From Nitrosospira multiformis (GTDB lineage Bacteria; Pseudomonadota; Gammaproteobacteria; Burkholderiales; Nitrosomonadaceae): a stretch of DNA of 64,000 nucleotides. The position numbers were made by a program, and so were the translations under genes. Numbering within the stretch: the stretch's first letter is position 1; each line of letters opens with the position of its first letter. Location of the stretch: contig NZ_FOHI01000012.1 in NCBI RefSeq assembly GCF_900111585.1, positions 17,842 to 81,841 on the forward strand. The letters run 5' to 3'. The notes under the pieces were generated by a model. It searched no databases and was not told the origin of the DNA. It saw only the letters and a program-made list of their open reading frames with translations. Positions 40,084-47,358 of the stretch are shown here, in pieces.

Positions 40084-40362
40084 TTACCGTAGCGGCTCGT
40101 ATGTGTATCCACGTGACAGCATACACGTCGATATGAGTTGCTCTTGTCTCTGACGTATCATTGCGTCATGCACTACCGCATCTCTAAGGTCATACATCAC
40201 AGCACTGCTCGCGCTTGCGGTTGCCTTTGCTGCTTCATACTCGCACTCGGTCAGGTCTTTGTGACGCTGAATAGGATCACCGCCTGGCTTGGCCAGAATC
40301 ATTGGTTGCTGTGCGCACGCATGCAATAGAGCGCACAGGATAACTATGATACGGAACTTCAT
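40084..40362 (-). CDS. Small lipoprotein
   Basis: 92 aa. MKFRIIVILCALLHACAQQ is a lipoprotein signal with lipobox LHAC (Cys16). The mature ~75 residues include ECEYEAAKATASASSAVMYD and a second Cys in STCMLSRGYTYEP. The ending CMLSRGY resembles phage/prophage small lipoproteins of unknown role. It lies between the capsid remnant and the HNH relic in element B. Confidence 0.65.
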   Translation of the reverse strand: MKFRIIVILCALLHACAQQPMILAKPGGDPIQRHKDLTECEYEAAKATASASSAVMYDLRDAVVHDAMIRQRQEQLISTCMLSRGYTYEPLR

Positions 40363-40428
40363 GATCTCCCTCTTTTGCGTTATTGGAGGGAATCATTGTA
40401 TCAACTCTATTTACCCACCCCTGTCCAA

Positions 40429-40460
40429 TTAAAAAACCCCCGGTTTCAGCCGGGGGTTTC
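40429..40460 (-). terminator. Terminator after the capsid remnant
   Basis: AACCCCCGG...CCGGGGGTTT hairpin with an oligo-T on the minus strand. It is homologous to the terminator at 43131-43160 downstream of the intact capsid gene. Confidence 0.8.
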
Positions 40461-40468
40461 TTGTTGCA

Positions 40469-40652
40469 TCAGCTCGCCGCGAATTTCATCAACTTGATTG
40501 CGCGGAAGTCCCGCATGCCACCGCCTACGCGCTTCGTGCTGTAGAAGAGGACGTGAGGTTTTGCCGTGAACGGATCGCGCAGCATCAACGTGTTGCGGTC
40601 AACGATGGTATAGGCTCATTGGAAGTCGCCAAAGGCGATTGAGAGACTACGC
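40469..40652 (-). pseudogene. 3' fragment of an HK97-type capsid gene
   Basis: Reads LSIAFGDFQ-stop-AYTIVDRNTLMLRDPFTAKPHVLFYSTKRVGGGMRDFRAIKLMKFAAS, nearly identical to the last ~58 residues of the intact capsid protein at 43199, with one CGA-to-TGA stop. Homology ends at ~40652 where the 5' part was deleted. Confidence 0.88.
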
Positions 40653-40690
40653 GGGTTCTATGTATGAAGCTAGACTACTTTAGACAGGGT

Positions 40691-40715
40691 ATTGGTGGGA
40701 CGAGGACAATCGAAT
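40691..40715. repeat. att-like site between elements B and A
   Basis: ATTGGTGGGACGAGGACAATCGAA resembles the tRNA-Ala 3' end ATTGGTGGAGACGAGGAGGATCGAA at 50745-50769. It marks the distal end of element A. Confidence 0.7.
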
Positions 40716-40764
40716 AAGCCTTGAATTCCTTATGAATAAAAGACTCTAAAAATCAGTGGGGAAA

Positions 40765-40785
40765 TGTGCCCCCAATTATGCCCCC
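40765..40785. promoter_or_regulatory. Arm-type integrase repeats, element A distal end
   Basis: TGTGCCCCCAATTATGCCCCC, the same arrangement as at 37481 and with the same ~70-bp offset from the att-like site. Confidence 0.6.
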
Positions 40786-40808
40786 ATTCCTAACAACCGT
40801 TTAAATTG

Positions 40809-41006
40809 CTACTCGACTATTACACGATTGCGTATGAGATCTTGTATTACTCGCTCACGAAAAGTTGAGGTTCGTTTGTTAGGAAAATTTAACACAGAGG
40901 TGCTATTACGGCGTTCTGAAACGATATTAATCGCCTCGTCCTGCAACTTTTCGGGGTTAGGAAGGGGTAAATAGAGTTGATTGCTTCCCCTTTGCTTGTT
41001 TTTCAT
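40809..41006 (-). CDS. Small protein downstream of the dCTP deaminase
   Basis: 65 aa. Its ATG lies inside the end of the deaminase gene (50-base overlap, different frame). The C-terminal half (FPNKRTSTFRERVIQDLIRNRVIVE) is basic and helical. No family recognised. The overlap and position suggest a co-expressed partner, but it may be spurious. Confidence 0.4.
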   Translation of the reverse strand: MKNKQRGSNQLYLPLPNPEKLQDEAINIVSERRNSTSVLNFPNKRTSTFRERVIQDLIRNRVIVE

Positions 41007-42552
41007 TATGGGCTAACTCCGCGATTACTAATTTCTCATGGGTGGGATAATCGTCAAGTGATACTGCAATTACAGGTTTGGCAGTTTTCTTATCAAACAC
41101 ATTGAGTTTCCCATCTGTACTCTTGCGTGTCAACCCAGCATTAAATAGCTTTAAAATATGCTTCGGTGCTATGCCAGAATATTGCAAGAATAAAACTTTT
41201 TTATCTTGATCTCCCTCGTTCTCTGAGATTGCGTCCAAGTGAAGCTCTTTCGCCAAACTCTTCGGATATGGCTCAATGAAAATTACTCTTTTTATACCGC
41301 TTGCAACGATGTGACGAGCGCAAGAATGGCACGGAAAAGTTGTTGTGTACAAAGTAGCGTGAAGTAATCCCGCCTTATGCGTTCTCGCCACTGAGATAAT
41401 CGCATCCATCTCAGCGTGAACGGCACGAGAATATTCGATTAAGGATTTTACGTCCGTTGTCTTCAATACCTTTGTGACCTTATCTACTGACACGCCCGTT
41501 GCAAGTAACGATGAATCAGAAAGTTTTGTGAATATTTGTTGATAGAGGGCATCCTTCTTTTTGTCATTGTGACAACGTTTATCCATCCATGCATGACATC
41601 GATGGTCGTTTTCCCCATCATCCTCTGAGTACAAGCCTCCCCCAAACCGAGGTACATCATTGCGGCCTGAGCCTATTAATTCACCATTAATACTTACGAT
41701 CGCGGCGCCCACTTGGCGGGATAGACAGGCTGATTTTGCAGCCTCAGCGTACGCGGCATACATAGACGACTCATCAGTAGTCGGGGTATGCACCGACGCA
41801 CCAAAAATTATCTCGACAAACCGAGTAATCCCTTGTTTCAAGCGATTAGTGTTTTCCTGATCATTCCTCACAAAATAATCAGCTTGGTAAAATACGCCCC
41901 GTACCTTCTGACCGTAATCTTCTTCCTCCGAGTAATCGCGCCGAATTATCGCTTCTATTTGAGCTTTATCCAGATGCTCTTGAAATTCCAGACGCTGCTC
42001 CCGAACGGTCAATGGTGCAAAAACACCGATCAACCAAAAAATGTCTCCATAGGTGGCTCGGAGAAGTTTAAGCTCCTCAGGATGCTTTAATGAATCAATT
42101 ATATGAAGACGTCGAAACTGCTTCGGGACCAACTGACCATCAATGGTCTTTCCCAAGCCTTCTGTGTCCCTCTTCTCGGCGATTTTCTCCACTGCTTTAG
42201 CAGCGAGATAAGATTTTCCACAAACTCGCCGTAATTCGTCCCCAATCGCCTGCATTTGCTTGATTCTCTCGCCGGTCCCGATTCCCTTCTTAATTTCTTT
42301 TCCAACAAGCGTGGCATTGTCCGCTATGTAATCACTTAGTTTGTAATTATGAACAATATATTCGTAATCGTTCCCGAATAGCTCCGTCAGCAGCTCTGCA
42401 ACCTTTGTACAGCCAGATCCCACCGGACCTACTAAAGCTATAACGAACTCCTCTGTCAAACGTTCGTTTAACTTCGGTATTTTTACCTCAGTTTGATCGT
42501 CTCGATTAATCTGTATCGCCGACAGGGCGGATTTGATGTCCGAAATACTCAT
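40957..42552 (-). CDS. avcD: Anti-phage dCTP deaminase (AvcD/DcdV-type)
   Basis: 531 aa, the usual size. The N-terminal P-loop kinase-like domain has GPVGSGCTK (42-50). The C-terminal deoxycytidylate deaminase-type domain carries HAEMDAI near residue 377 and TTFPCHSCARHIV near 405-417 (zinc Cys pair), plus a conserved Cys/His insert (HRCHAWMDKRCHND). Such proteins deaminate dCTP/dCMP on phage infection and deplete nucleotides; the kinase-like domain is regulatory. In Vibrio the activity is held down by a small RNA, AvcI. Here a structured leader precedes the gene. It lies at the distal end of element A. Confidence 0.88.
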   Translation of the reverse strand: MSISDIKSALSAIQINRDDQTEVKIPKLNERLTEEFVIALVGPVGSGCTKVAELLTELFGNDYEYIVHNYKLSDYIADNATLVGKEIKKGIGTGERIKQMQAIGDELRRVCGKSYLAAKAVEKIAEKRDTEGLGKTIDGQLVPKQFRRLHIIDSLKHPEELKLLRATYGDIFWLIGVFAPLTVREQRLEFQEHLDKAQIEAIIRRDYSEEEDYGQKVRGVFYQADYFVRNDQENTNRLKQGITRFVEIIFGASVHTPTTDESSMYAAYAEAAKSACLSRQVGAAIVSINGELIGSGRNDVPRFGGGLYSEDDGENDHRCHAWMDKRCHNDKKKDALYQQIFTKLSDSSLLATGVSVDKVTKVLKTTDVKSLIEYSRAVHAEMDAIISVARTHKAGLLHATLYTTTFPCHSCARHIVASGIKRVIFIEPYPKSLAKELHLDAISENEGDQDKKVLFLQYSGIAPKHILKLFNAGLTRKSTDGKLNVFDKKTAKPVIAVSLDDYPTHEKLVIAELAHNEKQAKGKQSTLFTPS

Positions 42553-42697
42553 TTTTTGATATACGTCTAATTGAGGTACCGTGAAGTACCATGAACTAAA
42601 TCAGGATATAACGGCCCGAGGTCGGGCAATTGTATATGATTTAGCCATACTGACTATTGTCCTAAGGTACACCAGAGCTACAGTATGGGTATTGGTT
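42553..42697 (-). promoter_or_regulatory. Leader of the dCTP deaminase with two hairpins
   Basis: 145 bp between the terminase relic and avcD. On the minus strand GCCCGA..TCGGGC (42614-42627) and GGTAC......GTACC (42575-42590) form stems. This is the position where an AvcI-like inhibitory RNA would lie, but no homology could be tested. Confidence 0.35.
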
Positions 42698-42946
42698 CTA
42701 CCCAAACTCCCCATAAGAATTCTCTGCCCCATCGGTCTTTAATATAGAAACCTTAGACCGATCCGCTGGGCTCACCCCCAGCTTCCCCAGCACAGCTTCT
42801 AAACGGGTCAGCGCCCTGTTGCTGGTCCAGCCTCCCTCTCTTAGCAGCGCCAGGATATTGGCCGCATGCTCCACTATCAGCCTGGCAGCGCGGCATAATA
42901 CTCCGGGGTGAGTCAGTCCTACTATTTCATGCCAGCAGCCCGCCAT
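42698..42946 (-). CDS. Phage terminase small subunit-like (P27-type), possibly truncated
   Basis: 82 aa: WHEIVGLTHPGVLCRAARLIVEHAANILALL, then ALTRLEAVLGKLGVSPADRSKVSI. The LG(L/V)(S/T)PADRSKV ending is the C-terminal signature of P27-type small terminase subunits, which recognise packaging sites. Typical members are 120-180 aa, and the frame upstream of the ATG seems cut, so it may lack its DNA-binding N-terminus or begin at an unrecognised start. Confidence 0.6.
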   Translation of the reverse strand: MAGCWHEIVGLTHPGVLCRAARLIVEHAANILALLREGGWTSNRALTRLEAVLGKLGVSPADRSKVSILKTDGAENSYGEFG

Positions 42947-43130
42947 TTGCTGAAACTTGATTTCGTAATTGAAAAATCAAGATGCGCTTTTATTTAAATA
43001 AATCAATGCTTTCTTACCTTCTATACCCTGCCATTTGAATTCAATTTGAAATATGGAATTTTTTGTCTGCGTGGGAAGGCGCGCGGTGTCCAAGCGCTTC
43101 TTCCCCAAAGATTTGCCCACCCCCCCTCCA

Positions 43131-43160
43131 ATAAAAACCCCCGATTTCAGGCCGGGGGTT
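43131..43160 (-). terminator. Rho-independent terminator after the capsid gene
   Basis: On the minus strand AACCCCCGGCC...TCGGGGGTT followed by TTTAT. It ends the coupled operon at the capsid gene; genes beyond it (terminase, deaminase) probably have their own promoter. Confidence 0.85.
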
Positions 43161-43198
43161 CTTATTGCATCAGCTGCGTAGCGCCAATGGAACATCAT

Positions 43199-44329
43199 TT
43201 AGCTCGCCGCAAACTTCATCAGCTTGATGGCGCGGAAGTCCCGCATACCACCTCCCACGCGCTTCGTGCTGTAGAAGAGGACGTGGGGTTTTGCAGTGAA
43301 CGGATCACGCAGCATCGATGTGTTGCGGTCAACGATGGTATAGGCTCGTTGGAAGTCGCCAAAGGCGATTGAGAGGCTATTAGCCGATACGTCTGGCATA
43401 TTCTCGTCTTCGTGTACCGGGTAACCCAACAGCGTTGACGGTTGTCCGGCTTCTAATCCCTCCTTCCAAATGTAGTCATCGTTTGCGTTCTTGAACGTCC
43501 GTACCAGCTCAAGCGTATTGGTATTCATCGTCCAGGCGGCATTGATGCGGTACCGGGGTTTGAGGGAGTGGACCAGCTTTATCAGCTTGTCGGAAGGATT
43601 GCTTGCGGCGAATGCTCCGGCAGCGCCAGAGGCGACATACTGTAGAGCGCTTTCCGCCCGTACCCCGTCAGCAGTGCTGGCAGTGTCATAGGTGAGAATG
43701 CCACGTGGTTTATTGATCCCATCGCCGACAATAAACGACTGGCCTTCACCCTCGCCGAATGCTTCAGCAAGCTCGTTGATCAGCCAGTTTTCCAGGTCGA
43801 AGTTATTGTCATCGAGCAAGCGCTGTGTCACTGCGGGGCTGGCGTAGACTTCTCCCATGGCAGGCTTCAGTTCGATAAACTTGGGACCCTCTGTCTTGGG
43901 TCTGGATTGAGTTTCCCCCACCCATGAGTAAGTAGTGCCGCCTACGCTATGCAGCATCGAATATTCACCGCTTTCGATCTTCACCACTCGCGCAAGCTGC
44001 CGCATGGGCGAAAGGTCGCGCAGGGCTTTGGAGATGGTACCGTCGATCTGTATAGGAACAAGAAACCCGCCGTTCGGATCGTTATTAGTAGCCATGGCCT
44101 TGGCTTCAAGTCCACGCTCCCGGCCAGACCGAAGGTAGCCTAAGAAAGCCTGCTTGTGCTCTCTCTCTTCCGGATCTTCGCCACCATGGAACCCGGCGCC
44201 CGGTCTATTCGCCTTTTTTGCAAACTCGTTTAGAGCGCTCTCCAGGTTCTTGATGCGCTCGTTCTGCGCATTCTTGAATTCAGCAAATGCCTCGCCTTGC
44301 TTTTCGAGAATTTCCTTAATTTCGTACAT
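43199..44329 (-). CDS. HK97-fold phage major capsid protein
   Basis: 376 aa. Residues ~1-60 are a coiled-coil scaffold-like delta domain (MYEIKEILEKQGEAFAEFKNAQNERIKNLESALNEF). The HK97 core follows: GGFLVPIQIDGTISKALRDLSPMRQLARV, then TQSRPKTEGPKFIELKPAMGEVYASPAVTQRLLDD and DRNTSMLRDPFTAKPHVLFY. It would form a capsid shell. No protease or portal gene is adjacent, so the shell would need helper functions. Confidence 0.9.
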   Translation of the reverse strand: MYEIKEILEKQGEAFAEFKNAQNERIKNLESALNEFAKKANRPGAGFHGGEDPEEREHKQAFLGYLRSGRERGLEAKAMATNNDPNGGFLVPIQIDGTISKALRDLSPMRQLARVVKIESGEYSMLHSVGGTTYSWVGETQSRPKTEGPKFIELKPAMGEVYASPAVTQRLLDDNNFDLENWLINELAEAFGEGEGQSFIVGDGINKPRGILTYDTASTADGVRAESALQYVASGAAGAFAASNPSDKLIKLVHSLKPRYRINAAWTMNTNTLELVRTFKNANDDYIWKEGLEAGQPSTLLGYPVHEDENMPDVSANSLSIAFGDFQRAYTIVDRNTSMLRDPFTAKPHVLFYSTKRVGGGMRDFRAIKLMKFAAS

Positions 44330-44427
44330 ATGATAAAGTCCTTATAAAATGTTTTCGCCATACTCCAATTTCTGAAGTATGGCTTTATACTACAAGGACT
44401 TATTCCCGGTTTGGGGGAGAGCAGGAA

Positions 44428-44802
44428 TCACTGAGTGAGATTTAATTTACACCAAGTGAAGTGGTTCCTGATGGTCTTGAATGTGAGCTGCTGCCGGCCT
44501 GCTCGGGGATGATGGTAGGTAATGATTTCCCAGATGCGGTCTACCTTCTCGACAGGGCTTGCTGTCGTGCCGTGCATATCTCGCCTCACGGCCTCAAGTT
44601 CCAATTCTTCCAAAAGCTTCTCGAAAGTAACCGGACTCTCGATCCTGCCTGTAACCTTTAGAAGGTATGCCTTCAGAGGCCCAGGCCTTTTCCCTACTTT
44701 GTGATGTTTCTGGAAGGAAAGCCCCAAGCGTATCAGGGCAAGCGCCTCTTCACGCTCGGGGCTAGGTGGTAACGTTCTTTCAAGATAACCTGCCAGGTTC
44801 AC
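44428..44802 (-). CDS. Unknown satellite protein
   Basis: 124 aa, soluble, helix-rich, no recognised domain (SPEREEALALIRLGLSFQKHHKVGKRPGPLKAYLL). Its ATG overlaps the stop of the 56-aa gene upstream as ATGA, so translation is coupled. It is the last gene before the capsid. Confidence 0.65.
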   Translation of the reverse strand: MNLAGYLERTLPPSPEREEALALIRLGLSFQKHHKVGKRPGPLKAYLLKVTGRIESPVTFEKLLEELELEAVRRDMHGTTASPVEKVDRIWEIITYHHPRAGRQQLTFKTIRNHFTWCKLNLTQ

Positions 44803-44969
44803 TTGCCGTTATCCAGTTCTGAAACCATTTTTTTAGCCTTAGAGCGCGAGTATCCCAGGTGCTCGATAAGCTCTTTTTCGATCTTGCGCTTACGCAGCGC
44901 CTCCGCACGTCTGCTGCCTTTCAACATGGACGAGGCGAACGCTCGCCCAAACCCTGTTAATTTACCCAT
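44799..44969 (-). CDS. Small basic protein, unknown
   Basis: 56 aa (MGKLTGFGRAFASSMLKG, then RRAEALRKRKIEKELIEHLGYSRSKAKKMVSEL): strongly basic with a helix-hairpin character, possibly nucleic-acid binding. It overlaps its neighbours at both ends (13 bases upstream, ATGA downstream), which supports it as real despite its length. Confidence 0.6.
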   Translation of the reverse strand: MGKLTGFGRAFASSMLKGSRRAEALRKRKIEKELIEHLGYSRSKAKKMVSELDNGK

Positions 44970-45232
44970 GTTGACCTCTCTGCTCTGCGATAGGCCAGCA
45001 AGGGGCCACCAATCACTTTATTGTCCGGCCCCACCGCGAAGAGCTCTAGCCCGTTTACATCGGCCTGCAAGACAAGACGAGCCTTACCGTTGTTCACCAG
45101 GTCATCAACAATCTCCCCGGCTTCCTTGTTCTGCCGGCCAATGGCGATAACCATCAATTCCATAATTTGCAATGATGTTTTGACGCCGTTTTCCAGGGTA
45201 TCCAAGATTTCTTTGTCTATTTCTTGAGTCAT
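44957..45232 (-). CDS. Unknown satellite protein
   Basis: 91 aa: MTQEIDKEILDTLENGVKTSLQIMELMVIAIGRQNKEAGEIVDDLVNNGKARLVLQADVNGLELFAVG. The pattern resembles a small winged-helix-like fold (inference). ATGA overlap with the previous gene. Confidence 0.6.
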   Translation of the reverse strand: MTQEIDKEILDTLENGVKTSLQIMELMVIAIGRQNKEAGEIVDDLVNNGKARLVLQADVNGLELFAVGPDNKVIGGPLLAYRRAERSTWVN

Positions 45233-45414
45233 TTTTTACCTTTTTTGTTACGGTTTATGAAAGCGAACCTCCGAGCGCGCTCTAGAGGGGTGAGTGCCAG
45301 AGATTTGCTTACCCCCACCCCCCTCAATTTCGCGGGTATGCACGCGACGATCCGAGCGCGCTCTAGAACCATATGGCTCAAGGAATACCTCACCCCCGTA
45401 TGTTTGCTGCTCAT
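45229..45414 (-). CDS. Small basic protein with repeated palindromic DNA inside
   Basis: 61 aa, Arg/Lys-rich (LERARRFAFINRNKKGKK). Stop and start overlap with both neighbours by four bases, which argues for a translated gene. Its coding DNA holds two copies of a 16-bp repeat with a GAGCGCGCTC palindrome, so the sequence may also be a binding-site array. Confidence 0.45.
   Translation of the reverse strand: MSSKHTGVRYSLSHMVLERARIVACIPAKLRGVGVSKSLALTPLERARRFAFINRNKKGKK
45271..45367. repeat. Two 16-bp direct repeats with palindromic core
   Basis: CCGAGCGCGCTCTAGA occurs at 45271-45286 and 45352-45367, 81 bp apart. GAGCGCGCTC is a perfect palindrome; exact repetition suggests a protein binding site. 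Confidence 0.65.
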
Positions 45415-45893
45415 GCTGTTTCCCTCTCCGCTTCAGAAAGGTTCAGGTTGAGTTCTTTTGCCTCGGTTGAGGGGTAAGTATTCCCTGCTGGTTTAAATCC
45501 CGTAGAAGAGGCCATAGATAGAGCATCCTGTTTCAGTGCCCTGAAACAAACCAACGCGTTATCAAAATCAGCCAGTGCAATGGTCAGCGCTTCGTCATGC
45601 TCTTCCTCGGTAAAGGCGTGGAAGTCAGCGATGAAACGAACCAAATTGATGAGCTCCAACCGCGCAACATCCACCCCCTTTTTTTGGTGAGCTTGTTGCG
45701 CGTCTTTTTTGAAGCTTGTTGCGTGGTTGTTGCATAGCTTGTTGCGCGCTAGATCGAGCAATGACACGGGTTTCGCTGGTGGTTGTTGCGTGGTTGTTGC
45801 ATAGCTTGTTGCGTGATATTGGGGTGGTTGTTGCGTGTTGCATTCCCTAGGAGACGCAACATGCAACAAGCTCCTGTTTAACGGTGCATTCAT
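45411..45893 (-). CDS. Unknown protein with iteron-encoded N-terminus
   Basis: 160 aa. The first ~75 residues are low-complexity (Gln/Asn/Thr: RNKLCNNHATS, PAKPVSLLDLARN) because the DNA is built of repeats. The C-terminal part (GVDVARLELINLVRFIADFHAFTEEEHDEALTIALADF) is a normal helical domain of unknown family. ATGA overlap with the RepA-like gene upstream. Confidence 0.6.
   Translation of the reverse strand: MNAPLNRSLLHVASPRECNTQQPPQYHATSYATTTQQPPAKPVSLLDLARNKLCNNHATSFKKDAQQAHQKKGVDVARLELINLVRFIADFHAFTEEEHDEALTIALADFDNALVCFRALKQDALSMASSTGFKPAGNTYPSTEAKELNLNLSEAERETA
45668..45870. repeat. Iteron-like repeat cluster, candidate replication origin
   Basis: GCTTGTTGCG occurs at 45691, 45714 and 45737 (exactly 23 bp apart) and at 45804. 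A 23-bp unit beginning TGGTTGTTGCATAGCTTG is perfectly repeated at 45724 and 45791. Further TGGTTGTTGC copies lie at 45780 and 45826, with an inverted GCAACAAGC at 45862. The spacing of about two helical turns and the adjacent RepA-like gene suggest an iteron origin. Confidence 0.6.
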
Positions 45894-46939
45894 TCCCCTT
45901 TACCCCCTTTCTGGTACTGATTGCGCCCCCTGGCCGTGACCTTTTGTTCCAGCAATCCGGCCTCATCAGCCTTGCGCCAGATTCGCATCACGGTAGACCG
46001 ATGGATGTTTAGCTCTACCGCTATTTCAGCCTGCGACAAACCGTCATTTGCCAGTGCCACAACTCGGTCATACGTCGACTCAGAGACAGTGCGCCATGCC
46101 CAAGTGCTCAGTCCGTGAGAATCCACGGTTAATTGAGCCTCTACCGGATCAACATCATTACCCGATAAATGCCTGGCTTTCTCGTAGTGAATTTCGAAGC
46201 AGGCGCCCGACGCGGGGTCATAGTCGGCCGGCCTTCGAAGGGAGATAACAACGTCCAACAAATCCTCGCGCTTCGATGTACCGCGTTGTTGTCCGTTCTT
46301 TCCGCTATGGTGGATAAAGAGGATGCTTCGTCCAGCTTGTCTCTGTAGCAGCGCCCATTCCGAGACACTTACCCAGCTCTCCGCATCGTTCTCACGGCCT
46401 CCACCGCGCACAAGGCAGGAGAGGTTATCCAGCACTATGAGTTCTGCCTTTACACGCTCAGCGACATTGCTAATCGCTTGTTGCCCCTCCTCTGTAGAGA
46501 GATCAGGCATCGCTCCGCTTTGAAGGTCAGGAGTGACGATAGAAAGAAAGCCTGGATCCGGCTCTACGCCACTTGATGCAATGATTGCCGCAAGCCGTTC
46601 CTGCAAGGCTGGTGCAGGCATCTCACCATCTACAAGCAAAACTCGTCTTGGCTTGCCTGCCTTCCAGTTAAGGAATTTGCCGCCGCAAGCAAGCGCATAG
46701 CTGATCCCCAGGTTGACGTGAGTTTTACCTACACCGCGCCAGCCGTAGATCATGTTCAGGCTTTGCGTCATCAACCACGGGGCTAGCATCGTGTCTCTCG
46801 GCGGCAGATCCATGGCTATGAAGTCATGGAGTCCCACTACCTGCAATTGCTGGGGCGCTTTGATTACCTTGGCCAGAGCACTGAAAGCGGCCTTCGCTTC
46901 CGGGGTAGCCTCTACTGTTTCCATCGCGTTTAGCATCAT
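45890..46939 (-). CDS. RepA-like AAA ATPase (AAA_25) with C-terminal HTH
   Basis: 349 aa. A RecA/hexameric-helicase-like ATPase: Walker A in IYGWRGVGKTHVNLGISYALA, Walker B in AELIVLDNLSCLV, and the arginine/His sensor region ILFIHHSGKNGQQRG. C-terminal residues ~285-345 form a HTH (NDGLSQAEIAVELNIHRSTVMRIWRKADEAGLL). Such proteins serve replication of plasmids and satellites. Located next to iteron-like repeats. Start overlaps the previous stop by ATGA. Confidence 0.82.
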   Translation of the reverse strand: MMLNAMETVEATPEAKAAFSALAKVIKAPQQLQVVGLHDFIAMDLPPRDTMLAPWLMTQSLNMIYGWRGVGKTHVNLGISYALACGGKFLNWKAGKPRRVLLVDGEMPAPALQERLAAIIASSGVEPDPGFLSIVTPDLQSGAMPDLSTEEGQQAISNVAERVKAELIVLDNLSCLVRGGGRENDAESWVSVSEWALLQRQAGRSILFIHHSGKNGQQRGTSKREDLLDVVISLRRPADYDPASGACFEIHYEKARHLSGNDVDPVEAQLTVDSHGLSTWAWRTVSESTYDRVVALANDGLSQAEIAVELNIHRSTVMRIWRKADEAGLLEQKVTARGRNQYQKGGKGE

Positions 46940-47358
46940 GCGGCCTCCGCGATCTTGGTGCTTTCATACGGCTTGAGGATCGCCCAGGCATCGCCGGTAC
47001 CGGCAAGGTCAAATGCGAATGTTGCAAGAAAGCAGGGATTAACCCTGGCTATCTCCTGTGCAACGGCATCTACTCGGTGCGCGTCTTTGCTGCGGTAGGT
47101 AATTTGAACAGGCAGGCCAGCAAGGAACCTGAATTCAATTTCGGTCGGTGCAAGATTATTTGGAATGATGATGCGCGGATAGGCTTTACCCAGATCCCAA
47201 TCGAAAGCAACTATCACCATCCTGGCGGGCGCTTTTCCTGCCTCACGGATAGACATTAACTGCTTGCCGTAGGGCGGCAGTCGTTTATAATTGTGTCCAG
47301 AGTTTGCTTTGAATGTCGCCTCGGTTGCCGCCGGGGCGTTTTCTTTTGTGAGGCTCAT
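46936..47358 (-). CDS. Unknown satellite protein
   Basis: 140 aa, soluble, no recognised family (GKAPARMVIVAFDWDLGKAYPRIIIPNNLAPTEIEFRFLAGLPVQITY). Overlaps both neighbours (TAATG upstream, ATGA downstream). Probably an accessory to replication given its position. Confidence 0.65.
   Translation of the reverse strand: MSLTKENAPAATEATFKANSGHNYKRLPPYGKQLMSIREAGKAPARMVIVAFDWDLGKAYPRIIIPNNLAPTEIEFRFLAGLPVQITYRSKDAHRVDAVAQEIARVNPCFLATFAFDLAGTGDAWAILKPYESTKIAEAA

Larger units (their letters stand above)
37407..40690. mobile_element. Element B: decayed sister integrative element carrying Kiwa
   Basis: Bounded on the left by the att-like GAATTGGTGGGAGGAGG (37407-37423) with arm-type repeats after it, and on the right by a second att-like site at 40691. 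It retains kwaB (broken), kwaA, an HNH relic, a lipoprotein, and the 3' end of a capsid gene with its terminator. Everything from the capsid 5' part through the integrase has been lost. All genes run on the minus strand, as in element A. Confidence 0.7.

Noticed and set aside
42977..43198. 73-codon frame between capsid and terminase genes
   Set aside because: It runs through the capsid terminator hairpin and has no protein-like features.
45668..45870. CRISPR-like array at the TTGTTGC repeats
   Set aside because: Spacing is short, repeats vary and no cas genes are present; iterons fit better.
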